64,000 nt of DNA from Cryobacterium cryoconiti (GCF_004403065.1 NZ_SOHA01000035.1:1-64000); one strand, 5' to 3'. Numbered from the stretch's first letter, positions 42,419 through 51,746 are shown. The notes: generated by a model from the sequence alone, not told the origin. Numbers and translations: made by a program.

Positions 42419-44626
42419 CTAGTGCCGGGCGGGCACCACGAACCGCTGCCAGGCCCAGGCAGCCACGCTGAGCGCCGCGAACACGCCGGCCCCCGCCCAC
42501 CACAGGCTGACACCACCGTCACCGGGCCAGAACAGCCCGGCGGGGGAGAGAACCCCGAACATGATGGTGAACGCCAGCACGGTCAGGGCCGCCCAGATCG
42601 GCGGCGACCAGCTGAGGATGCTCCGCCCGCTGGTGCGTCCGATCGGGATGAGCACGAGGGCGGCCGACCCGATCGCGGCCAGCACGACGCTGGTGGCGAT
42701 CTCCGCCGCGAACGCGCTGAGGAATCCGCTGGCCTGCGGCAGGAGGCCCAGCGTGAGCCAGCCGAGCAGGGCCAGCGCGATCAGGCTGCCGGCCCGCAGT
42801 GCGGCGAGCTGGCCGCGCCTGCGCCCCGGAAGGCCGGGTGCTGCGGCGACGGATCCGAGCAGCCCGAAAACCAGGGCGGGGTGAATCTCGAATGCCCGGG
42901 AGGCGAGAGCGGTCGCGGCGACGAGCAGCAGGTAGCGCGGGAGGAAGGTGACGGATGCCCGCTCGCACCACACCCGTGAACTCCACCAGAGCGGAACGAG
43001 CGTTCCGACCGCGTTGACGACGACGAGGGCCGCCATGACCGCCAGAAGCAGCCGCAGGTAGGCCGGCTGGCTGCTCACCGGGCCCGACAGCATGACCAGC
43101 GTCGCCGCCGCTGTCACGGCCGCACCGGCCACCAGCCACCGGTTCAGCGGCAGGTCGGGTGCGGTCTCGAACTCGACGCGGCTGCGGTTTCGGCCCGCGA
43201 TCGAAACGGTCTGCCAGAACGGGCGACCGTTCCGGGCCCGGGAAACGGTTCCAGCGAGGAGGCGCGCGGGAACGCAGAGCAGCAGCAGGGCTCCGAAGGC
43301 GAGAAACGCCGCCTGCACCCAGGAGACCGGCGAGGTGGACCACGGCGCCGGCACGGCGGTCGCGAACAGGGTCGGATCGTTCCATCCGCCCGGCACCGGA
43401 GCAGGCAAGAGCGCTGAGGGTGAAGAGGCCTGCGGGTGAGGTGGTTCCTGGCCCGGTGCACCGGGTACGGTGCTCTCCGGAGCGGGGGCGGAGGACGCCG
43501 GCGGTGCAGTCGCACCCATGGTCGGGATCGGGGCGCCGGGGCCCGTGGTGTCGGGCGTTGCCGCGGCCGCCGGCCCGAAGAGCACCTCCACGCCGGGACT
43601 GCCCGGGCCCAGGTTGCCGGCCGGGTCCCGCTGCACCGCGATGACCTGGTGGGACCCGGCGGCGACGCCGCCGGCGAAACAGCTCCAGGACCCGGAGACG
43701 ACGACGGCGCTGCAGACCGAATAGGCGCCGGAGAAGACGGTCACGGTCGCGTCATCCTCGCCGGAACCGGAATAGGTGGTGCCGGACAGCGGCACCCGGT
43801 CGCCGCCCACGGGCGCGCTCACGATGGGGGCCGTCGGGCGGTCCAGGTCGAAGTCGAGGCTGACCGGTGCGCTCGCATTCGACCAGGAGGGTGCGCTGTA
43901 GGACGTTTGCTGGCTCGCCGACACGGAGACCGCTCCGCCGGCGACGTTGCCGGTGAACGTGCAGGACCAGGCGCCGGACGCGTCCGCGGTGGCCGTGCAG
44001 CGCTTCCCCCCGGCCAGGGAGACGACGACGGATGCCGCCGGATACCCGCTCCCGCGAACGGTGCCGTTGGTCAGTGCGAGGCCGGTCGGGCCCCCGGTCA
44101 CGACCGGTGCGGACAGCACGGCGATGGTCTGCTCGGCAGCCGATTCGGGGGCACCCGTGACGACGACGCGCAGTCGCACGTCGGGACCACTCGGCAAAGA
44201 CACCGCCGTGCAACTCCACACCGCGGCGGCGTCGACCACCGCGAAGCAGAGCGGGTCCTGGTCGGAGACGGGGGAGAGCAGCTGGATCTCCCGCCCGACT
44301 TCGCCGGTGCCGGAAATCGTCGTGGTGCCACTGCCGACGAAGCTGCCGGGTGCCGGGCTCGTGATGGTCGGTGCCAGGGTCGTCGGGCCGGTGGATTGCG
44401 TCGATTCCGGGGATGCCGTCGGTTCCGTCGAGTTCGGGGTGGGCGGCGGCGTGGGGGCCGGGACGGCGACGGCGGCCACCGACGAGCCGAGCGTGAGCAG
44501 GCCCACGGTCAGCGCGCCGATCAGGGCGACGATCATCGGGGCAGACCGTGCACGGAGACCGGAGGCGAACCGCCGACCGGATCGCCCGGACTCGGAGCCC
44601 GAACCGGACACAGTTCTACCGCGCAT
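42419..44626 (-). CDS. Large Ig-like-repeat polytopic membrane protein, unknown
   Basis: A 735-residue protein. An N-terminal transmembrane/signal segment (~23-50) is followed by a Pro/Thr/Ser linker and three bacterial Ig-like repeats (each with GSG or SGTG strands and a WSC/SWSC motif, so paired cysteines). A second Pro-rich linker and seven to eight C-terminal transmembrane helices end the protein. The Ig part is probably outside. It resembles no transporter I recognise. ATG 44626 has AGGGG 7-8 nt upstream; ATG 44647 would add 7 residues. It converges with the response regulator. Confidence 0.75.
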   Translation of the reverse strand: MRGRTVSGSGSESGRSGRRFASGLRARSAPMIVALIGALTVGLLTLGSSVAAVAVPAPTPPPTPNSTEPTASPESTQSTGPTTLAPTITSPAPGSFVGSGTTTISGTGEVGREIQLLSPVSDQDPLCFAVVDAAAVWSCTAVSLPSGPDVRLRVVVTGAPESAAEQTIAVLSAPVVTGGPTGLALTNGTVRGSGYPAASVVVSLAGGKRCTATADASGAWSCTFTGNVAGGAVSVSASQQTSYSAPSWSNASAPVSLDFDLDRPTAPIVSAPVGGDRVPLSGTTYSGSGEDDATVTVFSGAYSVCSAVVVSGSWSCFAGGVAAGSHQVIAVQRDPAGNLGPGSPGVEVLFGPAAAATPDTTGPGAPIPTMGATAPPASSAPAPESTVPGAPGQEPPHPQASSPSALLPAPVPGGWNDPTLFATAVPAPWSTSPVSWVQAAFLAFGALLLLCVPARLLAGTVSRARNGRPFWQTVSIAGRNRSRVEFETAPDLPLNRWLVAGAAVTAAATLVMLSGPVSSQPAYLRLLLAVMAALVVVNAVGTLVPLWWSSRVWCERASVTFLPRYLLLVAATALASRAFEIHPALVFGLLGSVAAAPGLPGRRRGQLAALRAGSLIALALLGWLTLGLLPQASGFLSAFAAEIATSVVLAAIGSAALVLIPIGRTSGRSILSWSPPIWAALTVLAFTIMFGVLSPAGLFWPGDGGVSLWWAGAGVFAALSVAAWAWQRFVVPARH

Positions 44627-44866
44627 CTCTTCACCCCTGGTGACCATTCCACGGGTCACGGCCGGGAAAGTCAACGCGCGACACGCACTGTGACGCAAAT
44701 GGCCCCCGTTCGGCCGACCGGGAGCCATGGTGCATACTGGCGCTGGCCCCTCCGGGTGCTGATTTCCCCCGACGAGTAAAGGGCGTTCCGTGGCCGTGGT
44801 CACCGTTCCGGCATCCCTCCGGGAGACCTCCCGGCCACGCACCCCGACGGCGAAGGCGGTGCGTTG

Positions 44867-46099
44867 ATGCTCGACCTGTCCCCGCGCCCGGTGGACCGTT
44901 CGTGGCTGACCCCCGAACTGTTCTGGCCTGCCCTCACGACCGCGACGGCGCACCTCGACACCCCGGTCGCCGCGGTGCACCTGGACGCGCTACGGCACAA
45001 CACCCACGACATGCTCGACCGCGCGGCCGGTACCCCGCTCCGGGTGGCGTCGAAGTCCATCCGCGTCCGCGGCGTGCTCGAGGCGATCCTGGCCCTGCCC
45101 GGCTATCGGGGCGTGCTCGCCTACACCCTGGCCGAGGCACTCTGGCTGGCGGAGACGGTGACGGATGTCGTCGTCGGCTACCCCACGGCCGACCGGGCCG
45201 CGATCCTGCAGCTGAGCCGTTCGGAGCGGCTGGCCGCGACCGTCACGCTGATGGTGGACTCGGTCGCGCACCTCGACGTCATCGACGCGGTGCTCCCGCC
45301 GGGCAGCCGGGCCCCGATCCGGGTCTGCATCGACCTCGACGCATCCTGGGACGCCCCGCTGCTCGGCCACCTGGGCGTGTGGCGCTCGCCCGTGCACACG
45401 CCGGCCGACGCCCGTCGCCTCGCGGTCGCCATTCTGGCCCGGCCCGGTTTCCACCTCGTCGGGATGATGTCCTACGAGGCCCAGGTGGCCGGGGTCGGCG
45501 ACCGGCCGGCCGGCAGACCGGTCCGGGGGATGCTCAACCGGTGGGTGCGGGGGCGGTCCGTCGCCGAGATCGCCGAGCGCCGCGCCGCGGCCGTGAGCGC
45601 GGTGCGGGAGGTCGCGCCCCTCGAATTCGTGAACGGAGGCGGAACCGGTTCGGTCGAGACCACGCGCGGCGACGCATCCGTCACTGACGTCGCCGTCGGC
45701 AGCGGTTTCTTCGGGGGGCACCTGTTCGACAATTATGCGAGCTTCCGGCCCGCGCCGGCGGCCGCGGTCGCCTTCTCGGTGGTGCGGAAGCCCCGCCCCG
45801 ACATGGCCGTCCTGCTCGGCGGCGGGTGGGTGGCCTCCGGGGTTCCCGGCGCCGACCGGGTGCCGCGCCTGGTCTGGCCGGACGGCCTCCACCTGGTTGC
45901 GCGGGAGATGGCCGGTGAGGTGCAGACCCCGCTGACCGGCCCTGGCGCGGCCCGGCTCGGGGTCGGCGACCGCGTGTGGGCGCGGCACACCAAATCGGGG
46001 GAGCTGAGCGAGCACGTGAACGAGGTTGCACTGGTCGAGAATGGGCAGGTGGTCGACATCCTGCCGACCTACCGTGGCGAGGGGAAGGTGTTCCTGTGA
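44867..46099 (+). CDS. PLP-dependent amino acid aldolase/deaminase, alanine-racemase fold
   Basis: A 410-residue protein of the D-threonine aldolase/D-serine dehydratase-like group. The PLP Schiff-base lysine is in LRVASKSIR. FVNGGGTGSVE binds the PLP phosphate. The C-terminal HTKSGELSEHVNEV gives the histidine cluster used for a metal in D-threonine aldolases. The ATG follows GAAGG; a TTG 3 nt upstream is possible. First gene of a three-gene operon with GTGA and ATGA overlaps. The exact substrate is unknown. Confidence 0.8.
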   Translation: MLDLSPRPVDRSWLTPELFWPALTTATAHLDTPVAAVHLDALRHNTHDMLDRAAGTPLRVASKSIRVRGVLEAILALPGYRGVLAYTLAEALWLAETVTDVVVGYPTADRAAILQLSRSERLAATVTLMVDSVAHLDVIDAVLPPGSRAPIRVCIDLDASWDAPLLGHLGVWRSPVHTPADARRLAVAILARPGFHLVGMMSYEAQVAGVGDRPAGRPVRGMLNRWVRGRSVAEIAERRAAAVSAVREVAPLEFVNGGGTGSVETTRGDASVTDVAVGSGFFGGHLFDNYASFRPAPAAAVAFSVVRKPRPDMAVLLGGGWVASGVPGADRVPRLVWPDGLHLVAREMAGEVQTPLTGPGAARLGVGDRVWARHTKSGELSEHVNEVALVENGQVVDILPTYRGEGKVFL

Positions 46100-47409
46100 G
46101 TGCGAGCGGAGCGGTGTGGCGCAACTGGGCCCGGAACCAGGCGGTGACGCCGGTGCGCGTCGAGCGGCCGTCGACCGTCGCCGCCGTGCAGCGTGCCGTG
46201 GTCGCGGCCGGCAAGGTGGGCCTCCGGGTCAAGGCCGTGGGCTCCGGGCACAGCTTCTCGGGCATCGCCCTGGCCCCCGGGGTGCAGCTCGACCTGTTCG
46301 ACCTCGCCGGCCTGATCGACGCGGATGCCGCGTCCGGCCGGGTCACCCTGGCCGCCGGAACCCGCCTGTTCGAGTTGCCCCGGCTGCTGCGTCCGTACGG
46401 CCTGGCCCTCGCCAACATGGGCGACGTGGACCGGCAGACCATCTCCGGCGCACTTTCCACCGGAACCCACGGCACCGGCGGGCGTTTCGGCGGGCTGGCC
46501 ACTCAGGTTGTGGCCCTGACCCTCGTCACCGGCGACGGCTCCCTGTTGCACGTGAGCGAGACCGAGAACCCGGAGCTGTTGCCGGCGGCCCGGATCGGGC
46601 TGGGCGCGCTCGGCATCGTCGTGGACGTGACCGTGCAGTGCGTGCCCGCTTACCTGCTGCACGCCATCGAGGCATCCGAACCGCTCGAGGAGGTGCTCGA
46701 GCGCTACCTCGACCGGTCCGACCGGCACGACCATTTCGAGTTCTACTGGTTCCCGCACACCGAAACCGCGCTGACCAAGACCAACACGCGCCTGCCGGTG
46801 ACCGACGAGCGGTCCCCGTTGGGCGCCGTCTCCCGCTGGGTCGACGACGAACTTCTCGCGAACGGGGTGTACCGGGGCATCTGCGCGCTGGGTGCGCTCG
46901 CGCCGGCCACCGTGCCCCGATCCACCCGGCTCGCCACCCGGCTCAGCGGGCGACGCGAATTCACGGACGTCTCCCACCGGGTGTTCGTGACGAACCGCAC
47001 CGTGCGCTTTCAGGAAATGGAATATGCGCTGCCGCGGGCCCTGGTCCCCGCTGCGCTGCGGGAGGTGCGGGAGCTGATCGCCGCGCGCGGCTGGCGCATC
47101 TCCTTCCCGGTCGAGGTGCGCTCGGCCGCAGCCGACGACGTGTGGCTCTCCACTGCCAATGGCAGGGACACCGGTTACATCGCCGTGCACCGGTATTACC
47201 GGGAAGATCCGGCCGCCTACTTCCAGGCGGTCGAAGCCATCATGCGCGCGCACGGCGGGCGCCCGCACTGGGGCAAGATGCACGACCGGGATGCCGCCTC
47301 CCTCCGCGCCGAGTACCCGCATTTCGACGACTTCCTGTCGGTGCGTGACAGGCTTGACCCGGAGCGCCGCTTCGCCAACAGCTATCTGGAAAGAGTCCTC
47401 GGTCGATGA
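46096..47409 (+). CDS. FAD-dependent sugar-lactone oxidase (D-arabinono-1,4-lactone oxidase family)
   Basis: A 437-residue VAO-type flavoenzyme. The FAD-binding PCMH domain has KAVGSGHSFSGIA and STGTHGTGG. The C-terminal ALO domain ends with HWGKMH, FDDF and DPERRFANSYLERVLG, the family signature. Relatives oxidise D-arabinono-lactone, L-gulono-lactone or alditols. It is translationally coupled both upstream (GTGA) and downstream (ATGA), so it works with the PLP enzyme and the GH1-fold protein. Electron acceptor and substrate are not shown. Confidence 0.88.
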   Translation: MSASGAVWRNWARNQAVTPVRVERPSTVAAVQRAVVAAGKVGLRVKAVGSGHSFSGIALAPGVQLDLFDLAGLIDADAASGRVTLAAGTRLFELPRLLRPYGLALANMGDVDRQTISGALSTGTHGTGGRFGGLATQVVALTLVTGDGSLLHVSETENPELLPAARIGLGALGIVVDVTVQCVPAYLLHAIEASEPLEEVLERYLDRSDRHDHFEFYWFPHTETALTKTNTRLPVTDERSPLGAVSRWVDDELLANGVYRGICALGALAPATVPRSTRLATRLSGRREFTDVSHRVFVTNRTVRFQEMEYALPRALVPAALREVRELIAARGWRISFPVEVRSAAADDVWLSTANGRDTGYIAVHRYYREDPAAYFQAVEAIMRAHGGRPHWGKMHDRDAASLRAEYPHFDDFLSVRDRLDPERRFANSYLERVLGR

Positions 47410-48863
47410 GTAATAGCAACACCCCCGCCGCACGGGCCTGGGAACACCGGGCGGGGGAACTGGGTGACCGGCTGCCCGACGGTTTCACGGTGGGCGTGGC
47501 CACCTCAGCCTTCCAGATCGAGGGTGGCGCCCGGGAGGGCGGCCGCGGCGAATCGACCTGGGACCCGTTCACGGCCGCCGCCGGGCGCATCCGTGACGGT
47601 TCCAACGCCTCCGTGTCGACGGATCACTTCAACCGGCTCGACGAGGACGTGACCCTGCTCCGCGAGCTGGGCATCGACCACTACCGCTTCTCGCTGGCCT
47701 GGGCCCGGCTGCAGCCGGACGGCCGGGGTGCGCTCAGCCGGGCCGGCACCGCCTTCTACGACCGTCTGCTCGACGGGTTGCTGTCCGCGGGAATCAGCCC
47801 GATGGCCACCCTGTTCCACTGGGATACCCCGCTGCGGTTGCGCGGCGGCTGGCTGAACCGGGACACCGCCATGCGTTTCGGCGACTACGCGCACCAGGTG
47901 GGCGAGGTGTTCGGGGACCGGATCGACTCCTGGCTGACCCTGAACGATCCCGCGACGGTGACCCTGAACGGGTACGCCCTCGGCACGGATGCCCCGGGTG
48001 AGGCCCGGCTGTTCGGCGCCCTGCCCGCAGCGCATCACCAGCTGCTCGGCCATGGCCTCGCCGTGCAGGGCCTGCGCGCCGCCGACGTGCGAGGCCGGAT
48101 CGGGATCGCCAACGTGCACTCGCCCGTGCAGGCGGCCAGCGGCCGCGAAGCCGACGAGGTCGCCGCCGCGCTCTTCGACGTGCTGCACAACCGCCTCTAC
48201 GCCGACGCCGTACTGCTCGGCCGCTACCCGGAACCGCCCGAGCCCTACCAGGTGCCGCTGAGGATGCTGCTGGAGACCGAACCGGACGACCTGCGCACCA
48301 TCCACCAGCCGCTGGACTTCTATGGCCTGAACTATTTCCAGCCGAGCCGGATCACGGCCGGCCCGGCGGCCCCGAAGACTCTCACCGGACCCCCGCCCGT
48401 CGGGCCGCCGGAGAAGGTCGTGGCGTTCCCCTTCCACGTCACCGCGATGCGCGAGTTCCCGGTGACCAACGCGGGCACCGCCATCGCGCCCGAATACCTC
48501 GGCGTGGCCCTCGCCGAGCTGCGGGACCGCTACGCGGAGCACCTGCCTCCCGTCTGCATCACGGCCGGCGGAGCCAGCTTCCCCGACGTGGCCGACAAAT
48601 GGGGGGCCGTGCACGACCCGGCCCGGATCGACTACCTGGCCGAGCACCTCACGACGGCGCTCGCCGCGGTCGCTCCCGGCGGGATCGCCGAGGGCGTCAC
48701 CCTCCAGGGCTACACGATCTGGTCCCTGCTGGACAGCTTCGAATGGACGGCCGGCTACACCCAGCGGTTCGGCCTCGTGCACGTCGACTTCCAGGATGGA
48801 ACCCGCACCCGCACCCCCAAGTCCTCCTACCGCTGGCTGCAGAGGGTGCTCTCCGCCCGCTGA
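47406..48863 (+). CDS. GH1 (beta-glucosidase) fold protein lacking both catalytic glutamates
   Basis: A full-length (485-residue) GH1 barrel. Sugar-binding landmarks remain: FQIEGG (Gln37), FHWDTP (His138), YGLNYF, WSLLDSFEW (Trp439, Glu446, Trp447) and RFGLVHVD. The acid/base motif NEP is NDP (Asp181). The nucleophile motif TENG is TAGG (Ala387), removing the catalytic nucleophile. Retaining glucosidase activity is therefore unlikely. The frame is intact and coupled to the oxidase gene (ATGA), so this is not simple decay. It may be a sugar-binding or regulatory pseudoenzyme, or have altered chemistry. Confidence 0.9.
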   Translation: MSNSNTPAARAWEHRAGELGDRLPDGFTVGVATSAFQIEGGAREGGRGESTWDPFTAAAGRIRDGSNASVSTDHFNRLDEDVTLLRELGIDHYRFSLAWARLQPDGRGALSRAGTAFYDRLLDGLLSAGISPMATLFHWDTPLRLRGGWLNRDTAMRFGDYAHQVGEVFGDRIDSWLTLNDPATVTLNGYALGTDAPGEARLFGALPAAHHQLLGHGLAVQGLRAADVRGRIGIANVHSPVQAASGREADEVAAALFDVLHNRLYADAVLLGRYPEPPEPYQVPLRMLLETEPDDLRTIHQPLDFYGLNYFQPSRITAGPAAPKTLTGPPPVGPPEKVVAFPFHVTAMREFPVTNAGTAIAPEYLGVALAELRDRYAEHLPPVCITAGGASFPDVADKWGAVHDPARIDYLAEHLTTALAAVAPGGIAEGVTLQGYTIWSLLDSFEWTAGYTQRFGLVHVDFQDGTRTRTPKSSYRWLQRVLSAR

Positions 48864-48928
48864 CAGTGCGGCGCAGGGAGATTCTTGGAGTGTGTTGGGA
48901 AGGACATGGGAGGTTCAGACCGCATGGT

Positions 48929-48934
48929 TATGAT
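48929..48934 (+). promoter_or_regulatory. Predicted -10 of lemA-htpX
   Basis: TATGAT, with transcription expected near 48941 and a ~60-nt leader that ends in AAGGAG before the lemA ATG. Confidence 0.4.
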
Positions 48935-49003
48935 GGTGCTGCGTCGTAGACACGCCGCCGCGGCCTGCTCGTCCGCCCCGCCCCATCACAAGGAGAAGCT
49001 GCC

Positions 49004-49570
49004 ATGGAATGGCTCATCCCGGTCCTCATCGTCGTTGCACTCGTCCTCATCATCGGGATCTACCTCTGGTCGACGTACAACTCCCTCGTCACCCTCAAGG
49101 TGCGCGTCGACGAGGCGTGGAGTGACATCACCGTACAGATGAAGCGTCGTGCCGACCTGATCCCGAACCTGATCGAAACGGTCAAGGGCTATGCGGCACA
49201 TGAGCGGGCCGTCTTCGAGAACGTCACCAAGGCCCGGGCCGAATCGCTCAACGCGCAGGGCCCTGCCGACGCCGCCGCCGCGGAGAACCACATGCAGACC
49301 GCCCTGCGCAGCATCTTCGCCGTGGCCGAGGCCTACCCGCAGCTGCAGGCCAGCCAGAACTACCTGCAGTTGCAGGGTGAGCTGGTCGACACCGAGGACA
49401 AGATCCAGGCCTCCCGCCGGTTCTACAACGGTGGCGTGCGCGAACTGAACACGAAGATCCAGGTCTTCCCCAACAACCTCATCGCCCGCAACCTCGGGTT
49501 CACCCAGCGCGACTTCTTCGAGGTGTCCGACTCCGCCGCCATCGCGGAGCCGCCTCGCGTCCAGTTCTAG
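49004..49570 (+). CDS. lemA: LemA family membrane protein
   Basis: A 188-residue protein with an N-terminal transmembrane helix (LIPVLIVVALVLIIGIYLW) and a helical bundle. Family motifs: YNSLVTLKVRVDEAWSDI, QMKRRADLIPNLIETVKGYA and the C-terminal ARNLGF. LemA proteins are commonly encoded beside HtpX-type proteases, as here; their function is poorly known. AAGGAG precedes the ATG. The htpX start is 12 bp after its stop. Confidence 0.94.
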   Translation: MEWLIPVLIVVALVLIIGIYLWSTYNSLVTLKVRVDEAWSDITVQMKRRADLIPNLIETVKGYAAHERAVFENVTKARAESLNAQGPADAAAAENHMQTALRSIFAVAEAYPQLQASQNYLQLQGELVDTEDKIQASRRFYNGGVRELNTKIQVFPNNLIARNLGFTQRDFFEVSDSAAIAEPPRVQF

Positions 49571-49582
49571 CGGCGGGCGGCC

Positions 49583-50470
49583 ATGTACAGCGCCATTGCG
49601 CGTAACAAGCGCAACACCGTCTTCATCATCATCCTGTTCATCGCCATCATCACCGGTCTCGGCTGGCTGGCCAACGCGATCTACAGCACACCCGGCAACT
49701 ACAGCATCCTCATCCTCACGGTCGTCGTCGCCACGGGGTACGCCCTGCTGCAGTACTTCATGGCCGGGCGCCAGGCGGTCGCCCTGAGCGGCGGAATCAA
49801 AATCAACAGCAAGGCGGAGAACCCGCGGCTGTGGAACATCGTCGAGAACCTGTCGATCACGACCGGGACGCCCATGCCCGAGATCTACGTGATCAACGAC
49901 CCGGCTCCGAACGCCTTCGCCACCGGTCGCGACCCGCAGCACGCGATCGTCGCTGCCACCACCGGGCTGCTGGAGATCATGACCGACTCCGAACTCGAGG
50001 GCGTCATGGCGCATGAGCTCGGCCACGTGCGCAACTATGACATCCGCCTCTCGATGGTCGTATTCGGCCTCGTGGTGGCCGTCGGGTTCATCTCCGACAT
50101 GTTCCTGCGGATGGCGTTCTTCGGCCGGGACAGCAAGAACAACGGCAGCCCCGTCATCATGGTGGTCGGACTCGTCGCCATGGTCGTGGCGCCCCTGATC
50201 GCCACGGTCGTGCAGTTGGCGGTGTCGAGGCAGCGTGAGTACCTGGCGGATGCCACGGGCGCCCTGACCACGCGGCATCCCGATGCCCTGGCCAGCGCGC
50301 TCGGCAAGCTCGAGGCCTACGGGCGGCCGATGAAGAAGCAGAACACGTCGATGGCCCACCTCTGGATCGCCGACCCGCTGAAGCCCGGCGTCATGGACAA
50401 GCTCTTCGCCACGCACCCGCCGATCGCCGCGCGCGTCGAACGCCTGCACGCCATGGGCCGCCAGTTCTAG
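49583..50470 (+). CDS. htpX: HtpX-like M48 zinc metalloprotease
   Basis: A 295-residue membrane protease involved in membrane protein quality control. The zinc motif HELGH is at 144-148, with the third ligand Glu in REYLADATGA. There are four hydrophobic segments (two before, two after the active site). The tail motif FATHPPIAARVERL is family-typical. Forms an operon with lemA. A family C palindrome lies 3 bp past the stop, between it and the converging glycosylase gene. Confidence 0.93.
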   Translation: MYSAIARNKRNTVFIIILFIAIITGLGWLANAIYSTPGNYSILILTVVVATGYALLQYFMAGRQAVALSGGIKINSKAENPRLWNIVENLSITTGTPMPEIYVINDPAPNAFATGRDPQHAIVAATTGLLEIMTDSELEGVMAHELGHVRNYDIRLSMVVFGLVVAVGFISDMFLRMAFFGRDSKNNGSPVIMVVGLVAMVVAPLIATVVQLAVSRQREYLADATGALTTRHPDALASALGKLEAYGRPMKKQNTSMAHLWIADPLKPGVMDKLFATHPPIAARVERLHAMGRQF

Positions 50471-50473
50471 AGC

Positions 50474-50525
50474 CCCGTTCCGGTCGAGAGTGACCGTTCC
50501 GCCGGTCACTCTCGACCGGAACGGG
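50474..50525. repeat. Family C palindromic repeat, copy C3 (perfect 23-bp arms)
   Basis: Arms 50474-50496 (CCCGTTCCGGTCGAG...) and 50503-50525 are perfect 23-bp complements around a 6-nt loop TTCCGC; the CACTGTC tail follows. It occupies nearly the whole gap between converging htpX and ycaQ, where it would act as a bidirectional terminator-like hairpin, although no T-run exists. Confidence 0.92.
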
Positions 50526-50536
50526 CACTGTCGTGC

Positions 50537-51739
50537 CTAGTTGCGCAGCTCGGCGGCCAGGGCGGCGGCGAGGTTGCCGCGCGGTTCCACCTCGATCTCG
50601 GGCAGGCCCTGCCAGGCGGCGGCCTGCCGGAGAACGGCTGCGAGGCGACCGGCCGTGTCCGCCGGCGCACCCGCTTCCGCCCACGCCGCGCGCACCCGCA
50701 GCACCTGCGCCTGGCGGTCGTTCTTGAGGTCGACCCGGCCCACGATCGTGTCGCCGAGCAGCACGGGCAGCGAGTAATACCCGAACACCCGTTGCGGTTC
50801 GGGGGTGTAGATCTCGATCCGGTAGTGGAAACCGAACAGGCGCAACGCGCGCGCCCGTTCCCAGACGACCGGGTCGAACGGGGAGAGCAGGGTCGCGGCA
50901 TCCATCCGGCGGGGGAGTCGCGCGTCGCGGTGCAGCCAGGCGGTGCCGGCCTGGCCGCCCGCGCCCCAGCCCGGCACCGCCACCGGGATCAGTTCGCCGG
51001 AGTCCTCGAGGTCGCGGACGGCGGCCAGGGTCTCCGGGCCCCGCAACCGGAAGTAGTCGGCGAAGTCCTTCGCCGTGCCGATGCCGTGTGCTCGAGCCGA
51101 GCGGCGCACCAGTTCGCGGTGGGCGTCGTCGCGGCTCACGGTGCGGCCCAGCAGTTCCGGTGGGAACACCTGCCCGGGCAGCGCGTACACCCGCTCGAAG
51201 CGCTCCCGGCCCTTGATGGCCACGTCACCCCACCGGAACAGGGTTTCAAGCCCGGTCTTCACATCCGACCAGCCCCACCACGGTCCGGTGCGCCGGTTCG
51301 CGTCGTGCTCGATGGCGCTCGCGCGCAGGGGTCCGTTGGCGGCGAGCTCGGCGAGCAGCCAGTCCAGCAGTGGGCGGTTGCCCTGCGCCCACGCCTCGGT
51401 CGCCGAGCGGTCCCGGAAGTCACGCATCCGCCAGCCGAGCAGCGGCCAGGTGTCGACCGGCACAAACGACGCCTCGTGCGCCCAATACTCGGTCAGCCGC
51501 GCCTGGCGGCCCACGGTCAGCCGATCCAGCAACGCCTTGTCGTAGCTGCCGAGGCGGCTGAACGCCGGCAGGTAGTGGCTGCGCTCGAAGACATTCACCG
51601 AGTCGATCTGCAACAGCTCGAGCCGGTGCACGAGGGCATCCACCTGACGGATGCCCGGCGTCACGGTCGACGTGCGCCCGAAGCCCTGCGCGGCGAGCGC
51701 GATCCGGCGGGCGAGGGCAGGGGAGATCGTCTGGACCAT
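50537..51739 (-). CDS. YcaQ/AlkX-family winged-helix DNA glycosylase
   Basis: A 400-residue protein of the HTH_42 (DUF1006) superfamily, which unhooks interstrand crosslinks and bulky alkyl adducts. The N-terminal catalytic motif reads LLQIDSVNV (Gln44-Ile-Asp46), the Q-x-D type of the AlkX/YcaQ subfamily rather than Q-x-Q of AlkZ. ERSHYLPAFSRLG and LSPFDPVVWERARA are family segments. The start at 51739 is set by TAGGGT 7 nt upstream; an upstream ATG (51766) would precede the predicted transcript. Confidence 0.88.
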   Translation of the reverse strand: MVQTISPALARRIALAAQGFGRTSTVTPGIRQVDALVHRLELLQIDSVNVFERSHYLPAFSRLGSYDKALLDRLTVGRQARLTEYWAHEASFVPVDTWPLLGWRMRDFRDRSATEAWAQGNRPLLDWLLAELAANGPLRASAIEHDANRRTGPWWGWSDVKTGLETLFRWGDVAIKGRERFERVYALPGQVFPPELLGRTVSRDDAHRELVRRSARAHGIGTAKDFADYFRLRGPETLAAVRDLEDSGELIPVAVPGWGAGGQAGTAWLHRDARLPRRMDAATLLSPFDPVVWERARALRLFGFHYRIEIYTPEPQRVFGYYSLPVLLGDTIVGRVDLKNDRQAQVLRVRAAWAEAGAPADTAGRLAAVLRQAAAWQGLPEIEVEPRGNLAAALAAELRN

Positions 51740-51746
51740 CCCACCG

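Noticed and set aside
47406-48863. GH1 gene as a frameshifted pseudogene
   Set aside because: The frame is full length, conserved segments run to the C-terminus and the start overlaps the upstream gene; only the two catalytic motifs differ.
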